NCBI GenBank assembly: GCA_003648845.1
Contig: QMQA01000005.1
Span: 1-14,119, forward strand
DNA: 14,119 bases
Source: Candidatus Aerophobota bacterium
GTDB taxonomy: Bacteria > Aerophobota > Aerophobia > Aerophobales > B3-G15
Direction: 5' to 3'
Position 1 is the stretch's first letter, and the number at the start of each line of letters is the position of its first letter. Position numbers and translations under genes: made by a program. Below the pieces are notes generated by a model. That model worked only from the letters and a program-made list of their open reading frames with translations. It was not told the DNA's origin and ran no database searches. Of the stretch, positions 8,401-14,119 are shown piece by piece.

Positions 8401-8797
8401 ATACAGGAAGACGCAAAGGGGAAGTATTAAAGGAGTGGCCAGCAGTGGTTCAGAGCTGAGCTTTGGGGAATACGGTTTGATTGCCCGGGAAGGAGGATGG
8501 ATAACTGCCCGCCAGATTGAAGCAGCTCGTGTTACTATTGTGAGGAGTTTGAAACACGAGGGAAGAGTGTGGATAAGAATTTTCCCGGATAAGCCAGTTA
8601 CCAAAAAACCTTTAGAGACGAGGATGGGCAAAGGAAAGGGAGAACCAGCTTTCTGGGTAGCTGTTGTTCGTCCAGGAAGGGTGCTTTTCGAGTTGGGGGG
8701 TGTTGAGGAAAAAAAGGCAAAAGCTGCTCTTGATCTGGCTTCTTACAAACTTCCTGTAAAGACAAAATTTGTCTCCACTCATGAGGTTATTGTATGA
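8375..8797 (+). CDS. rplP: 50S ribosomal protein L16
   Basis: Large-subunit protein near the A-site tRNA elbow, needed for late assembly. The chosen ATG gives 140 residues (E. coli has 136) and begins [16 protein letters not shown], the family N-terminus. The frame is open further upstream to 8255, but that part is rpsC out of frame. Typical blocks are [44 protein letters not shown] and [13 protein letters not shown]. It overlaps rpsC by 26 bases and shares an ATGA junction (4 bases) with rpmC, so translation of all three is likely coupled. Confidence 0.97.
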   Translation: MPLQPKRVKYRKTQRGSIKGVASSGSELSFGEYGLIAREGGWITARQIEAARVTIVRSLKHEGRVWIRIFPDKPVTKKPLETRMGKGKGEPAFWVAVVRPGRVLFELGGVEEKKAKAALDLASYKLPVKTKFVSTHEVIV

Positions 8798-9000
8798 AGG
8801 TGAACGAGCTGAGAGAGCTGGAAAGACAGGATCTGTTAGAAAAGTTGAAACAACTCCAGGAGAAGCTTTTAGATTTGAGGATTCAGGCAAGTCAGGGAAG
8901 AATGACCAATCCTTCCGGCATAAGGCAGATAAAAAAAGATATAGCGAGAATAAAGACCCTTTTAAGAGAGAAAGAATTGGGAATAGATAGGGGAGCTTAA
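8794..9000 (+). CDS. rpmC: 50S ribosomal protein L29
   Basis: Small two-helix coiled-coil protein beside L23 at the tunnel exit. It has 68 residues. The pattern [27 protein letters not shown], followed by the [23 protein letters not shown] helix, is diagnostic. It starts at the ATGA that contains the rplP stop. The 3' end provides the GGGGAG ribosome site of rpsQ. A longer open frame over the same bases in another phase is a shadow. Confidence 0.97.
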   Translation: MKVNELRELERQDLLEKLKQLQEKLLDLRIQASQGRMTNPSGIRQIKKDIARIKTLLREKELGIDRGA

Positions 9001-9001
9001 A

Positions 9002-9295
9002 TTGAAGAAAACTTCCAAAATTAGAATCGGAGAAGTAGTTAGTAACAGGATGGAAAAGACCGTGGTAGTTAAAATTCGGCGTAGAGTCCCTCATCCTTTA
9101 TACGGCAAGACCATAACAAAGGAAAAAAAGGTAAAAGCCCATGATGCAGAAAATGAGTGCAAAGTGGGTGACCTGGTAAAGATAGAGGAAGTAAGGCCTT
9201 TATCCAAAGAAAAGCGCTGGAAGGTAGTAGAAATACTTACCAGGAAAGAGATGAGCAATGATACAGCTTCGAACACAACTAACAGTAGCGGATAA
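9002..9295 (+). CDS. rpsQ: 30S ribosomal protein S17
   Basis: Primary 16S rRNA binder of the 5' domain. The start is TTG, one base after the rpmC stop and 6 bases after GGGGAG (8990-8995). It gives [22 protein letters not shown], aligned with the family start, and no in-frame ATG would keep this block. The core [29 protein letters not shown] and [14 protein letters not shown] is standard. At 97 residues it exceeds the common 80-90. The extra polar tail ([12 protein letters not shown]) lies where the gene runs 38 bases into rplN, so the tail is encoded by overprinting. Confidence 0.96.
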   Translation: MKKTSKIRIGEVVSNRMEKTVVVKIRRRVPHPLYGKTITKEKKVKAHDAENECKVGDLVKIEEVRPLSKEKRWKVVEILTRKEMSNDTASNTTNSSG

Positions 9296-9626
9296 TTCAG
9301 GGGTAAAGAAAATAATGTGTATTGGGATATTAGGGGGTTCTGCCCGGAGATATGCCAGTATTGGGGATGTGATTGTTGGTTCAGTAAAAAAAACTATCCC
9401 TAACTCGGAAATCAGCAAGGGTGAGGTGGTAAAGGCAGTGGTGGTGAGAACCAAGAAGGAGATAAGGAGGAAGGACGGAACATATATAAGGTTTGATGAT
9501 AATGCAGGTGTAATTATTGATAATGCAGGTAATCCTAAAGGTACACGTATTTTTGGACCAGTTTGCAGGGAACTGAGGGATAAAAATTTTATGAAGATAA
9601 TCTCCCTTGCTCCGGAGGTTCTTTAG
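9258..9626 (+). CDS. rplN: 50S ribosomal protein L14
   Basis: Large-subunit interface protein that contacts helix 14 of 16S rRNA. The 122 residues are the exact usual length. The start [18 protein letters not shown] is diagnostic, and [44 protein letters not shown] and [13 protein letters not shown] complete it. The start sits 38 bases inside rpsQ in a different phase, with GGAAAGAG (9243-9250) as ribosome site. The conserved N-terminus rules out a later start, so the overlap is real unless the sequence has an error. Confidence 0.98.
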   Translation: MIQLRTQLTVADNSGVKKIMCIGILGGSARRYASIGDVIVGSVKKTIPNSEISKGEVVKAVVVRTKKEIRRKDGTYIRFDDNAGVIIDNAGNPKGTRIFGPVCRELRDKNFMKIISLAPEVL

Positions 9627-9659
9627 CCTGGTAGCAAGTTTAGTTTAAAGAGGTAGAAT

Positions 9660-9986
9660 ATGTCCAGAATCAAAGTAGGAGATGAAGTGGTTGTTCTTTC
9701 AGGAAAGGACAAAGGAAAGGTAGGTCGTGTAATTGAGCGGATTCCCGGAGAAGGTAAATTAGTGGTAGAGGGGGTAAATATTACCAGACGCCATATTAGA
9801 GCTCGAAAAAGGGGACAGGAAAGTGGAATTGTGGAGAGGGAAGCTCCTGTTCCATCCTGTAAGGTGATGTTAATCTGTCCTCGTTGTGGAAAGAGGACAA
9901 GGATTGGCATAAAGGTGTCTTTGCTGGGCCAAGGGGAAAAAGAGAAGCTGCGGATATGTAAAAAGTGTAAGGAAGTTATAGACTGA
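9660..9986 (+). CDS. rplX: 50S ribosomal protein L24 (zinc-ribbon-like, two CxxC)
   Basis: Assembly initiator of the large subunit. The KOW motif is in [20 protein letters not shown] (5-24), followed by [15 protein letters not shown]. It has 108 residues. The C-terminal part has Cys73/Cys76 (CPRC) and Cys100/Cys103 (CKKC), an arrangement fit to hold zinc and present in many but not all bacterial L24s. Cys67 is additional. The ribosome site AAAGAGGT lies about 7 bases before the ATG. The gap to rplE is 10 bases. Confidence 0.97.
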   Translation: MSRIKVGDEVVVLSGKDKGKVGRVIERIPGEGKLVVEGVNITRRHIRARKRGQESGIVEREAPVPSCKVMLICPRCGKRTRIGIKVSLLGQGEKEKLRICKKCKEVID

Positions 9987-9996
9987 GGATCTGTCA

Positions 9997-10536
9997 ATGG
10001 CAAGATTAAAAGAGCTTTATAAAAAGGAGATTGTTCCCCAGCTGATGGAAGAGCTGGGTCTGGATAACCCCATGAGGGTTCCCCGGGTGGAGAAGGTTTG
10101 TGTAAATATTGGTCTGGGCAGAGCAAAAACCGAGCCCAAATTGATAGATATGGCCAGAAAATCCCTATCTCTCATCACAGGTCAGGCTCCCGTAGTAACC
10201 AAGGCCAAAAAGTCTATTGCTGGATTCAATCTCAGGAAAGGTATGGTGATTGGTTGTAAGGTTACCTTGAGAGGAGAAAGAATGTATGAATTTCTGGATC
10301 GACTTTTTAATTTAGCTATGCCGCGTATTCGTGATTTTCATGGAGTTTCCGATAATTGTTTTGATGGAAGGGGTAACTTTACCCTGGGGTTGCAGGATCA
10401 GATGATTTTTCCTGAAGCAGAGTATGAAAGTGCCTCAAAACTGCCGGGTCTTTCGGTAAGCATTGTAACCACTGCCCAAAATGACCAGGAGGCTAAAAGG
10501 CTTCTTCAGAAATTAGGTATGCCCTTCAGGAAGTAA
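9997..10536 (+). CDS. rplE: 50S ribosomal protein L5
   Basis: 5S rRNA-binding protein of the central protuberance, contacting P-site tRNA. It has 179 residues. Diagnostic parts are [65 protein letters not shown] and the C-terminal IFPEAEY. The ATG follows a GAGGA site (9985-9989) at 7 bases. In E. coli S8 binds mRNA at the start of rplE; I could not identify an equivalent structure here by eye. Confidence 0.98.
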   Translation: MARLKELYKKEIVPQLMEELGLDNPMRVPRVEKVCVNIGLGRAKTEPKLIDMARKSLSLITGQAPVVTKAKKSIAGFNLRKGMVIGCKVTLRGERMYEFLDRLFNLAMPRIRDFHGVSDNCFDGRGNFTLGLQDQMIFPEAEYESASKLPGLSVSIVTTAQNDQEAKRLLQKLGMPFRK

Positions 10537-10603
10537 TAGTTAGCTATTCTATTAGTTGCTTGGGAGCCAGGCTTGATAAGTTTTTAAAAACGGATGGATA
10601 AAT
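10537..10603 (+). other. Intergenic gap rplE-rpsN
   Basis: These 67 bases hold a small stem, 10558-10563 with 10567-10572 (GCTTGG / CCAGGC, loop GAG, one G-T pair). Eight bases later comes a 12-base palindrome, GTTTTTAAAAAC (10580-10591). The rpsN ribosome site is GGATGGA (10592-10598). The stem plus T-run loosely resembles a weak terminator or attenuator, but the stem is short and the T-run is too distant. No convincing promoter is seen. Confidence 0.4.
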
Positions 10604-10789
10604 ATGGCAAAAAAATCTTTAATTGAAAAGTGCAGGCGAGATCCTAAATTCAAGGTTAGAAAGTATAACAGGTGTGAGAGGTGTGGACGTCCTCGGGGAT
10701 ACATTCGTTACTTTGGTCTTTGTCGCTTATGTATGCGGGAGTTAGCCCATAAGGGGTATCTTCCCGGAATTAAAAAGGCAAGCTGGTGA
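10604..10789 (+). CDS. rpsN: 30S ribosomal protein S14, type Z (zinc-binding)
   Basis: Short head protein of the small subunit. The 61 residues and four cysteines (Cys24, Cys27, Cys40, Cys43; CERC and CRLC) define the zinc-binding short form, as opposed to the long cysteine-free form of E. coli. The C-terminus [17 protein letters not shown] is typical. The zinc form inside the spc block is the usual one in most non-proteobacterial phyla. The stop lies 35 bases before the rpsH start; a GTG overlapping the stop is not used in my reading. Confidence 0.98.
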   Translation: MAKKSLIEKCRRDPKFKVRKYNRCERCGRPRGYIRYFGLCRLCMRELAHKGYLPGIKKASW

Positions 10790-10824
10790 GGAAAGTACCT
10801 GAAAAATTACAAAAAGAGGGAAAA

Positions 10825-11223
10825 ATGCAGACTGATCCAATTGCTGATTTTCTAACCCGCATTAGAAATGCCAATATGGTTTACAAAGAAAGCGTAGAAG
10901 CTCCTTCTTCCAAACTTAAAGAGGTCATAGCTGAGGTTTTAACTAAAGAAGGATACATTAAAGGGTACAGGATAAAGGTGCGGGAAGGGAAAAAATTTAT
11001 AGAGGTATACCTGAAGTACTCTCCCGGAAGAGGGGAAAGGGTAATTACGCATCTGGAGAGAGTTAGTAGACCAGGAAGAAGAGTTTATGTTAGCAAAGAT
11101 GAAATTCCCCGGGTGCGAAGTGGTTTGGGTATATGCATTCTTTCTACCTCTAAAGGTATTCTTACAGGGAAAGAAGCCAGAAGGTTGGGAGTGGGAGGAG
11201 AAGTCCTCTGTTATGTGTGGTAA
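10825..11223 (+). CDS. rpsH: 30S ribosomal protein S8
   Basis: Central-domain 16S rRNA binder; in E. coli it is the spc operon repressor. I start at the ATG giving [19 protein letters not shown], the family N-terminus, with AGAGGGA (10815-10821) ahead. The frame is also open from a GTG at 10786 that overlaps the rpsN stop. That would add 13 residues not found in the family. With the ATG the protein is 132 residues, the usual size. The C-terminal [22 protein letters not shown] and [16 protein letters not shown] are diagnostic. Confidence 0.97.
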   Translation: MQTDPIADFLTRIRNANMVYKESVEAPSSKLKEVIAEVLTKEGYIKGYRIKVREGKKFIEVYLKYSPGRGERVITHLERVSRPGRRVYVSKDEIPRVRSGLGICILSTSKGILTGKEARRLGVGGEVLCYVW

Positions 11224-11238
11224 TAAAGGAGTCATTAA

Positions 11239-11787
11239 ATGTCCAGAATTGGAAGAAAACCCGTGTCTGTTCCGCAGGGGGTAGAAGTTTCTTTTAAAGA
11301 GGGGCAAATTAAAGTTAAGGGTCCAAAAGGAGAGCTTTCTCAGATAGTTCCCTCCTGTTGTAAGGTAAATATTGAAGACGGCCAGATTGTGGTTGAAAGG
11401 TTAAAAGATGATAAGCAGAGCAGGTCCTTACACGGAACCATCCGGAGTTTGATTTTTAATATGGTAAAGGGTGTATCCGAAGGATATGAAAAGGAGCTAA
11501 AAATTGTAGGTATGGGTTACAGAGCAAAATTAGAGAAAGGTAAGCTTGTACTTAGTCTGGGATTTTCTCATCCTGTGGAGTATACACCTCCTGAAGGAGT
11601 TCAGATCCAGACCCCGGATCCTACTACAATAAAAGTCTCAGGATGCGATAAACAAAAGGTTGGACAGGCGGCTGCTGAGATCCGAAGCCTTAAGAAGCCC
11701 GAGCCTTATAAAGGAAAAGGAATCAGATACAAAGATGAGATTGTAAAGTTAAAGGTGGGCAAGGCCGCTCTGGGCAGTAAAGGTTAG
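11239..11787 (+). CDS. rplF: 50S ribosomal protein L6
   Basis: Large-subunit protein near the sarcin-ricin loop and factor-binding site. Its 182 residues form two repeated domains. The N-terminal MSRIGRKPVSVPQGVEV and internal VKGPKGELS mark the first. The second contains LGFSHPVEY and the signature PEPYKGKGIRYKDE near the C-terminus. The AAGGAG site (11226-11231) lies upstream. The C-terminal tail (KLKVGKAALGSKG) differs slightly from the common RRKVGKAGK ending. Confidence 0.98.
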   Translation: MSRIGRKPVSVPQGVEVSFKEGQIKVKGPKGELSQIVPSCCKVNIEDGQIVVERLKDDKQSRSLHGTIRSLIFNMVKGVSEGYEKELKIVGMGYRAKLEKGKLVLSLGFSHPVEYTPPEGVQIQTPDPTTIKVSGCDKQKVGQAAAEIRSLKKPEPYKGKGIRYKDEIVKLKVGKAALGSKG

Positions 11788-11802
11788 CATTGGGAGAAGA
11801 AG

Positions 11803-12168
11803 ATGATTTCACCAAAGGATAAAATTCTGGCAAGACAGAGAAGAAAGAAAAGGGTAAGGAAAAAGATATGGGGAGATGCAGATAAGCCACGCCTTTGTGT
11901 ATATAAGAGTAACCGCTATATTTATGCTCAATTGGTTGATGATGAAAAAGGCGAAACAATTGCCTATATTTGTTCTATTAAATACAAAAAGGAAGGAGCG
12001 ACAAATTGCAAGAGTATAGATATTGCAAGGAAGTTAGGAGAAGAACTTGGAAAGATTGCTGCAGAAAAAGGTATCAAGAAGTTAGTTTTTGATCGGAGTG
12101 GTTATCCTTATCATGGCAGAGTTAAAGCTCTTGCAGAAGGAGTTAGAAAGCAGGGAATTGAATTTTAA
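11803..12168 (+). CDS. rplR: 50S ribosomal protein L18
   Basis: 5S rRNA-binding protein, partner of L5 in the central protuberance. It has 121 residues. The arginine/lysine-rich N-terminus (ARQRRKKRVRKKIWG) is followed by KPRLCVYKSNRYIYAQLVDD. The C-terminal VFDRSGYPYHGRVKALAEGVRKQGIEF region is diagnostic, with Pro where GYLYHGR is common. The ribosome site GGGAGAAG directly precedes the ATG. Confidence 0.98.
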   Translation: MISPKDKILARQRRKKRVRKKIWGDADKPRLCVYKSNRYIYAQLVDDEKGETIAYICSIKYKKEGATNCKSIDIARKLGEELGKIAAEKGIKKLVFDRSGYPYHGRVKALAEGVRKQGIEF

Positions 12169-12188
12169 TAAGAAAGTAAGAGGTTAAA

Positions 12189-12719
12189 ATGCAGAAGGAA
12201 ATAATAGAGGAACTTTCTGAACTGCCCGAGGAGATCGGGGAGCTGGAAGAAAGACTTATAAGGGTTAAAAGGGTTTTTACGGTAGTTAAAGGAGGCCGAA
12301 AAATAGGATTTAACGCTCTGGTAGTTGTGGGGAATAAAAATGGGTGGGTTGGCCTGGGATTGGGTAAAGCGAGGGAACTTCTACTTGCTATTAACAAGGG
12401 ACGTCGTGAGGCTGAAAAAAATCTCATTCAGGTTCCTCTGGTAAATGGTACCATCCCTCACGAGGTCATAGGAAAATTTAAGGCCTCAAAGGTCCTTTTA
12501 AAACCAGCCTCTCCGGGTACGGGTATCATTGCTGGAGAAGCTGTAAGGGCTGTGGTGGAGCTTGCTGGCATAAGAGATATTTTAACCAAATCCCTGCGTA
12601 GCAACAACTCTCTTAACCTGGCAAGGGCTACTCTGGAGGGATTGAAGAGTTTAAAACACCCGAATGAAATTTTAAAACTGCGAAGAGAAGGTGGAGAAAT
12701 TGAATCTAAAGATACTTAA
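12189..12719 (+). CDS. rpsE: 30S ribosomal protein S5
   Basis: Small-subunit protein at the mRNA entrance, important for decoding fidelity. It has 176 residues. The dsRNA-binding-type N-domain starts at [20 protein letters not shown] (22-41) and runs through [19 protein letters not shown]. The C-domain has [36 protein letters not shown] and [12 protein letters not shown] short acidic leader (residues 1-22, seven Glu in 1-20) precedes the core. The stop lies 20 bases inside rplO, so rpmD, which usually comes between, is missing here. Confidence 0.98.
   Translation: MQKEIIEELSELPEEIGELEERLIRVKRVFTVVKGGRKIGFNALVVVGNKNGWVGLGLGKARELLLAINKGRREAEKNLIQVPLVNGTIPHEVIGKFKASKVLLKPASPGTGIIAGEAVRAVVELAGIRDILTKSLRSNNSLNLARATLEGLKSLKHPNEILKLRREGGEIESKDT
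12689..12696 (+). promoter_or_regulatory. Ribosome binding site of rplO inside rpsE
   Basis: AGGTGGAG lies 3 bases before the TTG at 12700, within the last codons of rpsE. The alternative GTG at 12691 lies inside this site and has only a weaker GAAGAG ahead of it. Confidence 0.6.
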
Positions 12720-13143
12720 AACTCCTCCCGGGGCCTCTCATAAAAGAAAAAGGGTGGGGAGAGGTCCCTCCTCAGGTCACGGCAAGACCTCTACCCGGGG
12801 TCATAAAGGACAGAAGGCTCGTGGACGGGGGAAGGTCTATTCTTGGTTTGAAGGAGGACAGATGCCTTTAACCAGGAGAGTTCCAAAAAGAGGTTTTAAC
12901 TCTCCCCGGAGGGTAGAATTTGAGATTGTAAATGTGGGCGATTTAAATCCCCTGGAAGCTAATACCAGCATTGATCCTCAATTTTTGAAAGAAAAAGGAT
13001 TTGTTAAAAAAGCTGATAAAGTTAAGATACTGGGTAAGGGATTGTTAAATAAGCCTTTACATGTGAAGGCTCACTCTTTTTCCAGAAATGCAGAGGAGAA
13101 AATCAAACAGGCCGGGGGAAAAATAGAGGTAATCAAGTGTTAA
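12700..13143 (+). CDS. rplO: 50S ribosomal protein L15
   Basis: Large-subunit assembly protein that threads 23S rRNA. I choose TTG at 12700, giving [20 protein letters not shown]. With this start RVGRG falls at residues 18-22, in register with E. coli L15 (RLGRG at 18-22). A GTG at 12691 would add three residues and cannot be excluded. The glycine-rich rRNA-binding part ([20 protein letters not shown], then ARGRGK) is followed by [19 protein letters not shown]. The chosen form has 147 residues. It overlaps rpsE by 20 bases and secY by 7. Confidence 0.95.
   Translation: MNLKILKTPPGASHKRKRVGRGPSSGHGKTSTRGHKGQKARGRGKVYSWFEGGQMPLTRRVPKRGFNSPRRVEFEIVNVGDLNPLEANTSIDPQFLKEKGFVKKADKVKILGKGLLNKPLHVKAHSFSRNAEEKIKQAGGKIEVIKC
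13126..13130 (+). promoter_or_regulatory. Ribosome binding site of secY inside rplO
   Basis: GAGGT lies 6 bases before the GTG at 13137, inside the final codons of rplO. It supports the GTG start of secY. Confidence 0.75.
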
Positions 13144-14119
13144 ATAGATTACAAAGTATCTTTAAGATTCCCGAGTTAAGACGCAGGATAATCTTTACTT
13201 TACTTATGTTTGTTGTTTTCAGGTTGGGTTCTTTTATCCCTATCCCGGGAGTGGACATTTCTGCTCTTGCTAAATCTACAATTTTCCAAACCGGGGCATT
13301 TGGTCTGATGAATGTGTTTGCCGGTGGAGCTCTGGGCAGGATGTCGATTTTTTCCTTAGGAGTGATGCCTTACATAAGTGCTTCTATTATAATGCAGCTT
13401 TTGACTGTGGCGGTTCCTCAGCTTGAAGAGCTGGCGCGACAGGGAGAGGAGGGAAGAAAAAAGATAACTCAGTACTCAAGATTTGCTACCATTCCTATAG
13501 CAGCTGTTCAGGGGGTGGCCCTTTGTTATTGGATTCAGAGTATAAATAACGGTGCTTTTGTCTACACCCGGGGATTTAACTTTATTTTTCCTGCGGTTAT
13601 TACCCTTATCACCGGAACGGTTTTGCTTATGTGGATAGGAGAGAAAATTACAGAGCGGGGGATTGGGAATGGTATTTCTTTGATAATATTTGCAGGAATT
13701 GTAGCAGGTATCAGGCCCGCTATGGGGAATATAATAAGGTTAGCCAGGGCTGGACAGCTTGTCCCCTTTATTATTTTTCTATTTGTAGTAATTGCTATTT
13801 TTATCACTGCGGCAGTTGTGGTTATTTATCAGGCCGAAAGAAGAATTCCCATTCGATATGCAAGAAGAGTTGTGGGAAGACGTGCCTATGGAGGTCAGAC
13901 TACCTATCTTCCCATTCGTATAGGAGGTGTGGGGGTAATAGCTATTATTTTCGCTGTCTCTATATTACTTTTGCCTTCAACAGTTGCAAGATTTTTTAAT
14001 TATCCCTTTGCACAGACTATTGCTGGATGGCTTTCTCCAGGAGCTATCCCTTATTATATTTTATATGCCATGGCGGTTATCTTTTTTACCTTCTTTTATA
14101 CCGCAGTGGTATTTAATCC
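13137..14119 (+). CDS. secY: Preprotein translocase subunit SecY (N-terminal part, truncated by window end)
   Basis: Core of the SecYEG protein-conducting channel in the cytoplasmic membrane. The frame opens at GTG 13137 and runs without a stop to the window edge, giving 327 residues of an expected ~430. It starts [20 protein letters not shown], the family N-terminus. TM1 is at about 17-36 and ends in PIPGVD. The plug region [26 protein letters not shown] (55-80) leads into TM2. [16 protein letters not shown] (173-188) and the basic cytoplasmic loop [11 protein letters not shown] (234-244) are also typical. The last visible residues YTAVVFN fit the conserved region that follows. It overlaps rplO by 7 bases. 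Shorter open frames over this stretch on either strand are shadows. Confidence 0.97.
   Translation, partial: MLNRLQSIFKIPELRRRIIFTLLMFVVFRLGSFIPIPGVDISALAKSTIFQTGAFGLMNVFAGGALGRMSIFSLGVMPYISASIIMQLLTVAVPQLEELARQGEEGRKKITQYSRFATIPIAAVQGVALCYWIQSINNGAFVYTRGFNFIFPAVITLITGTVLLMWIGEKITERGIGNGISLIIFAGIVAGIRPAMGNIIRLARAGQLVPFIIFLFVVIAIFITAAVVVIYQAERRIPIRYARRVVGRRAYGGQTTYLPIRIGGVGVIAIIFAVSILLLPSTVARFFNYPFAQTIAGWLSPGAIPYYILYAMAVIFFTFFYTAVVFN

Noticed and set aside
8128..9094. Long minus-strand frames opposite rpsC-rplP-rpsQ (167 and 160 residues)
   Set aside because: They cross several conserved sense genes and show only the biased composition expected of antisense frames.
10573..10602. Possible promoter before rpsN (TTGATA ... 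GATAAA)
   Set aside because: The -10 would lie against the rpsN start codon, placing transcription start inside the gene and losing the ribosome site.
10786..10824. Extended rpsH start at GTG 10786 overlapping the rpsN stop
   Set aside because: It adds 13 residues absent from the S8 family; ATG 10825 has a good ribosome site and gives the conserved [14 protein letters not shown] start.
13562..13999. Open frames on both strands over the secY region (minus 13562-13807, plus 13631-13999)
   Set aside because: A continuous, clearly SecY-like frame from 13137 to the window end covers them; their predicted proteins resemble nothing and are shadows.
1..14119. Defence system, mobile element, CRISPR array or other novel accessory system
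   Set aside because: Every substantial stretch is a recognisable core transcription, translation or secretion gene; no room remains for an accessory system.

Overview
The window is a bacterial chromosome segment from the conserved RNA polymerase / ribosomal protein superoperon (rpoBC-str-S10-spc order). All genes are on the + strand. It opens inside rpoC and closes inside secY. In order: rpoC (3' part), rpsL, rpsG, fusA, rpsJ, rplC, rplD, rplW, rplB, rpsS, rplV, rpsC, rplP, rpmC, rpsQ, rplN, rplX, rplE, rpsN, rpsH, rplF, rplR, rpsE, rplO, secY (5' part). That is 25 protein genes with no RNA genes, mobile elements or CRISPR arrays. The antisense and out-of-frame open frames are shadows of these genes.

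The proteins are bacterial: type Z zinc-ribbon S14, L24 with two CxxC pairs, canonical EF-G, bacterial SecY, and RpoC without the large trigger-loop insertion of gammaproteobacteria. The DNA leans AT-rich, with many AGA/AGG arginine codons and some GTG/TTG starts. I cannot name the species. The gene set and divergence fit a little-studied anaerobic or candidate-phylum bacterium rather than a standard model lineage, but that is inference.

Bases 1-4250 are the rpoC tail and the str genes (S12, S7, EF-G). Bases 4270-8797 are the S10-type block through L16, and 8794-13143 continue as the spc-type block (L29 to L15). SecY begins at 13137. Spacing is very tight. Six neighbouring pairs overlap (rplD/rplW, rpsC/rplP, rplP/rpmC, rpsQ/rplN, rpsE/rplO, rplO/secY), most other gaps are under 50 bases, and I see no convincing internal terminator or promoter. 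The whole stretch is therefore probably read as one long message with heavy translational coupling. The two loosest joints are rplV-rpsC (89 bases, holding a long hairpin) and rplE-rpsN (67 bases).

Together the genes supply part of the transcription engine, much of both ribosomal subunits, the translocation factor and the membrane channel for secreted proteins. Departures from the textbook order are the absence of tuf after fusA and of rpmD between rpsE and rplO. I found no new biological system. The points worth a second look are the rplV-rpsC hairpin, the 38-base rpsQ/rplN overprint, and unusual residues in the RpoC active-site elements.
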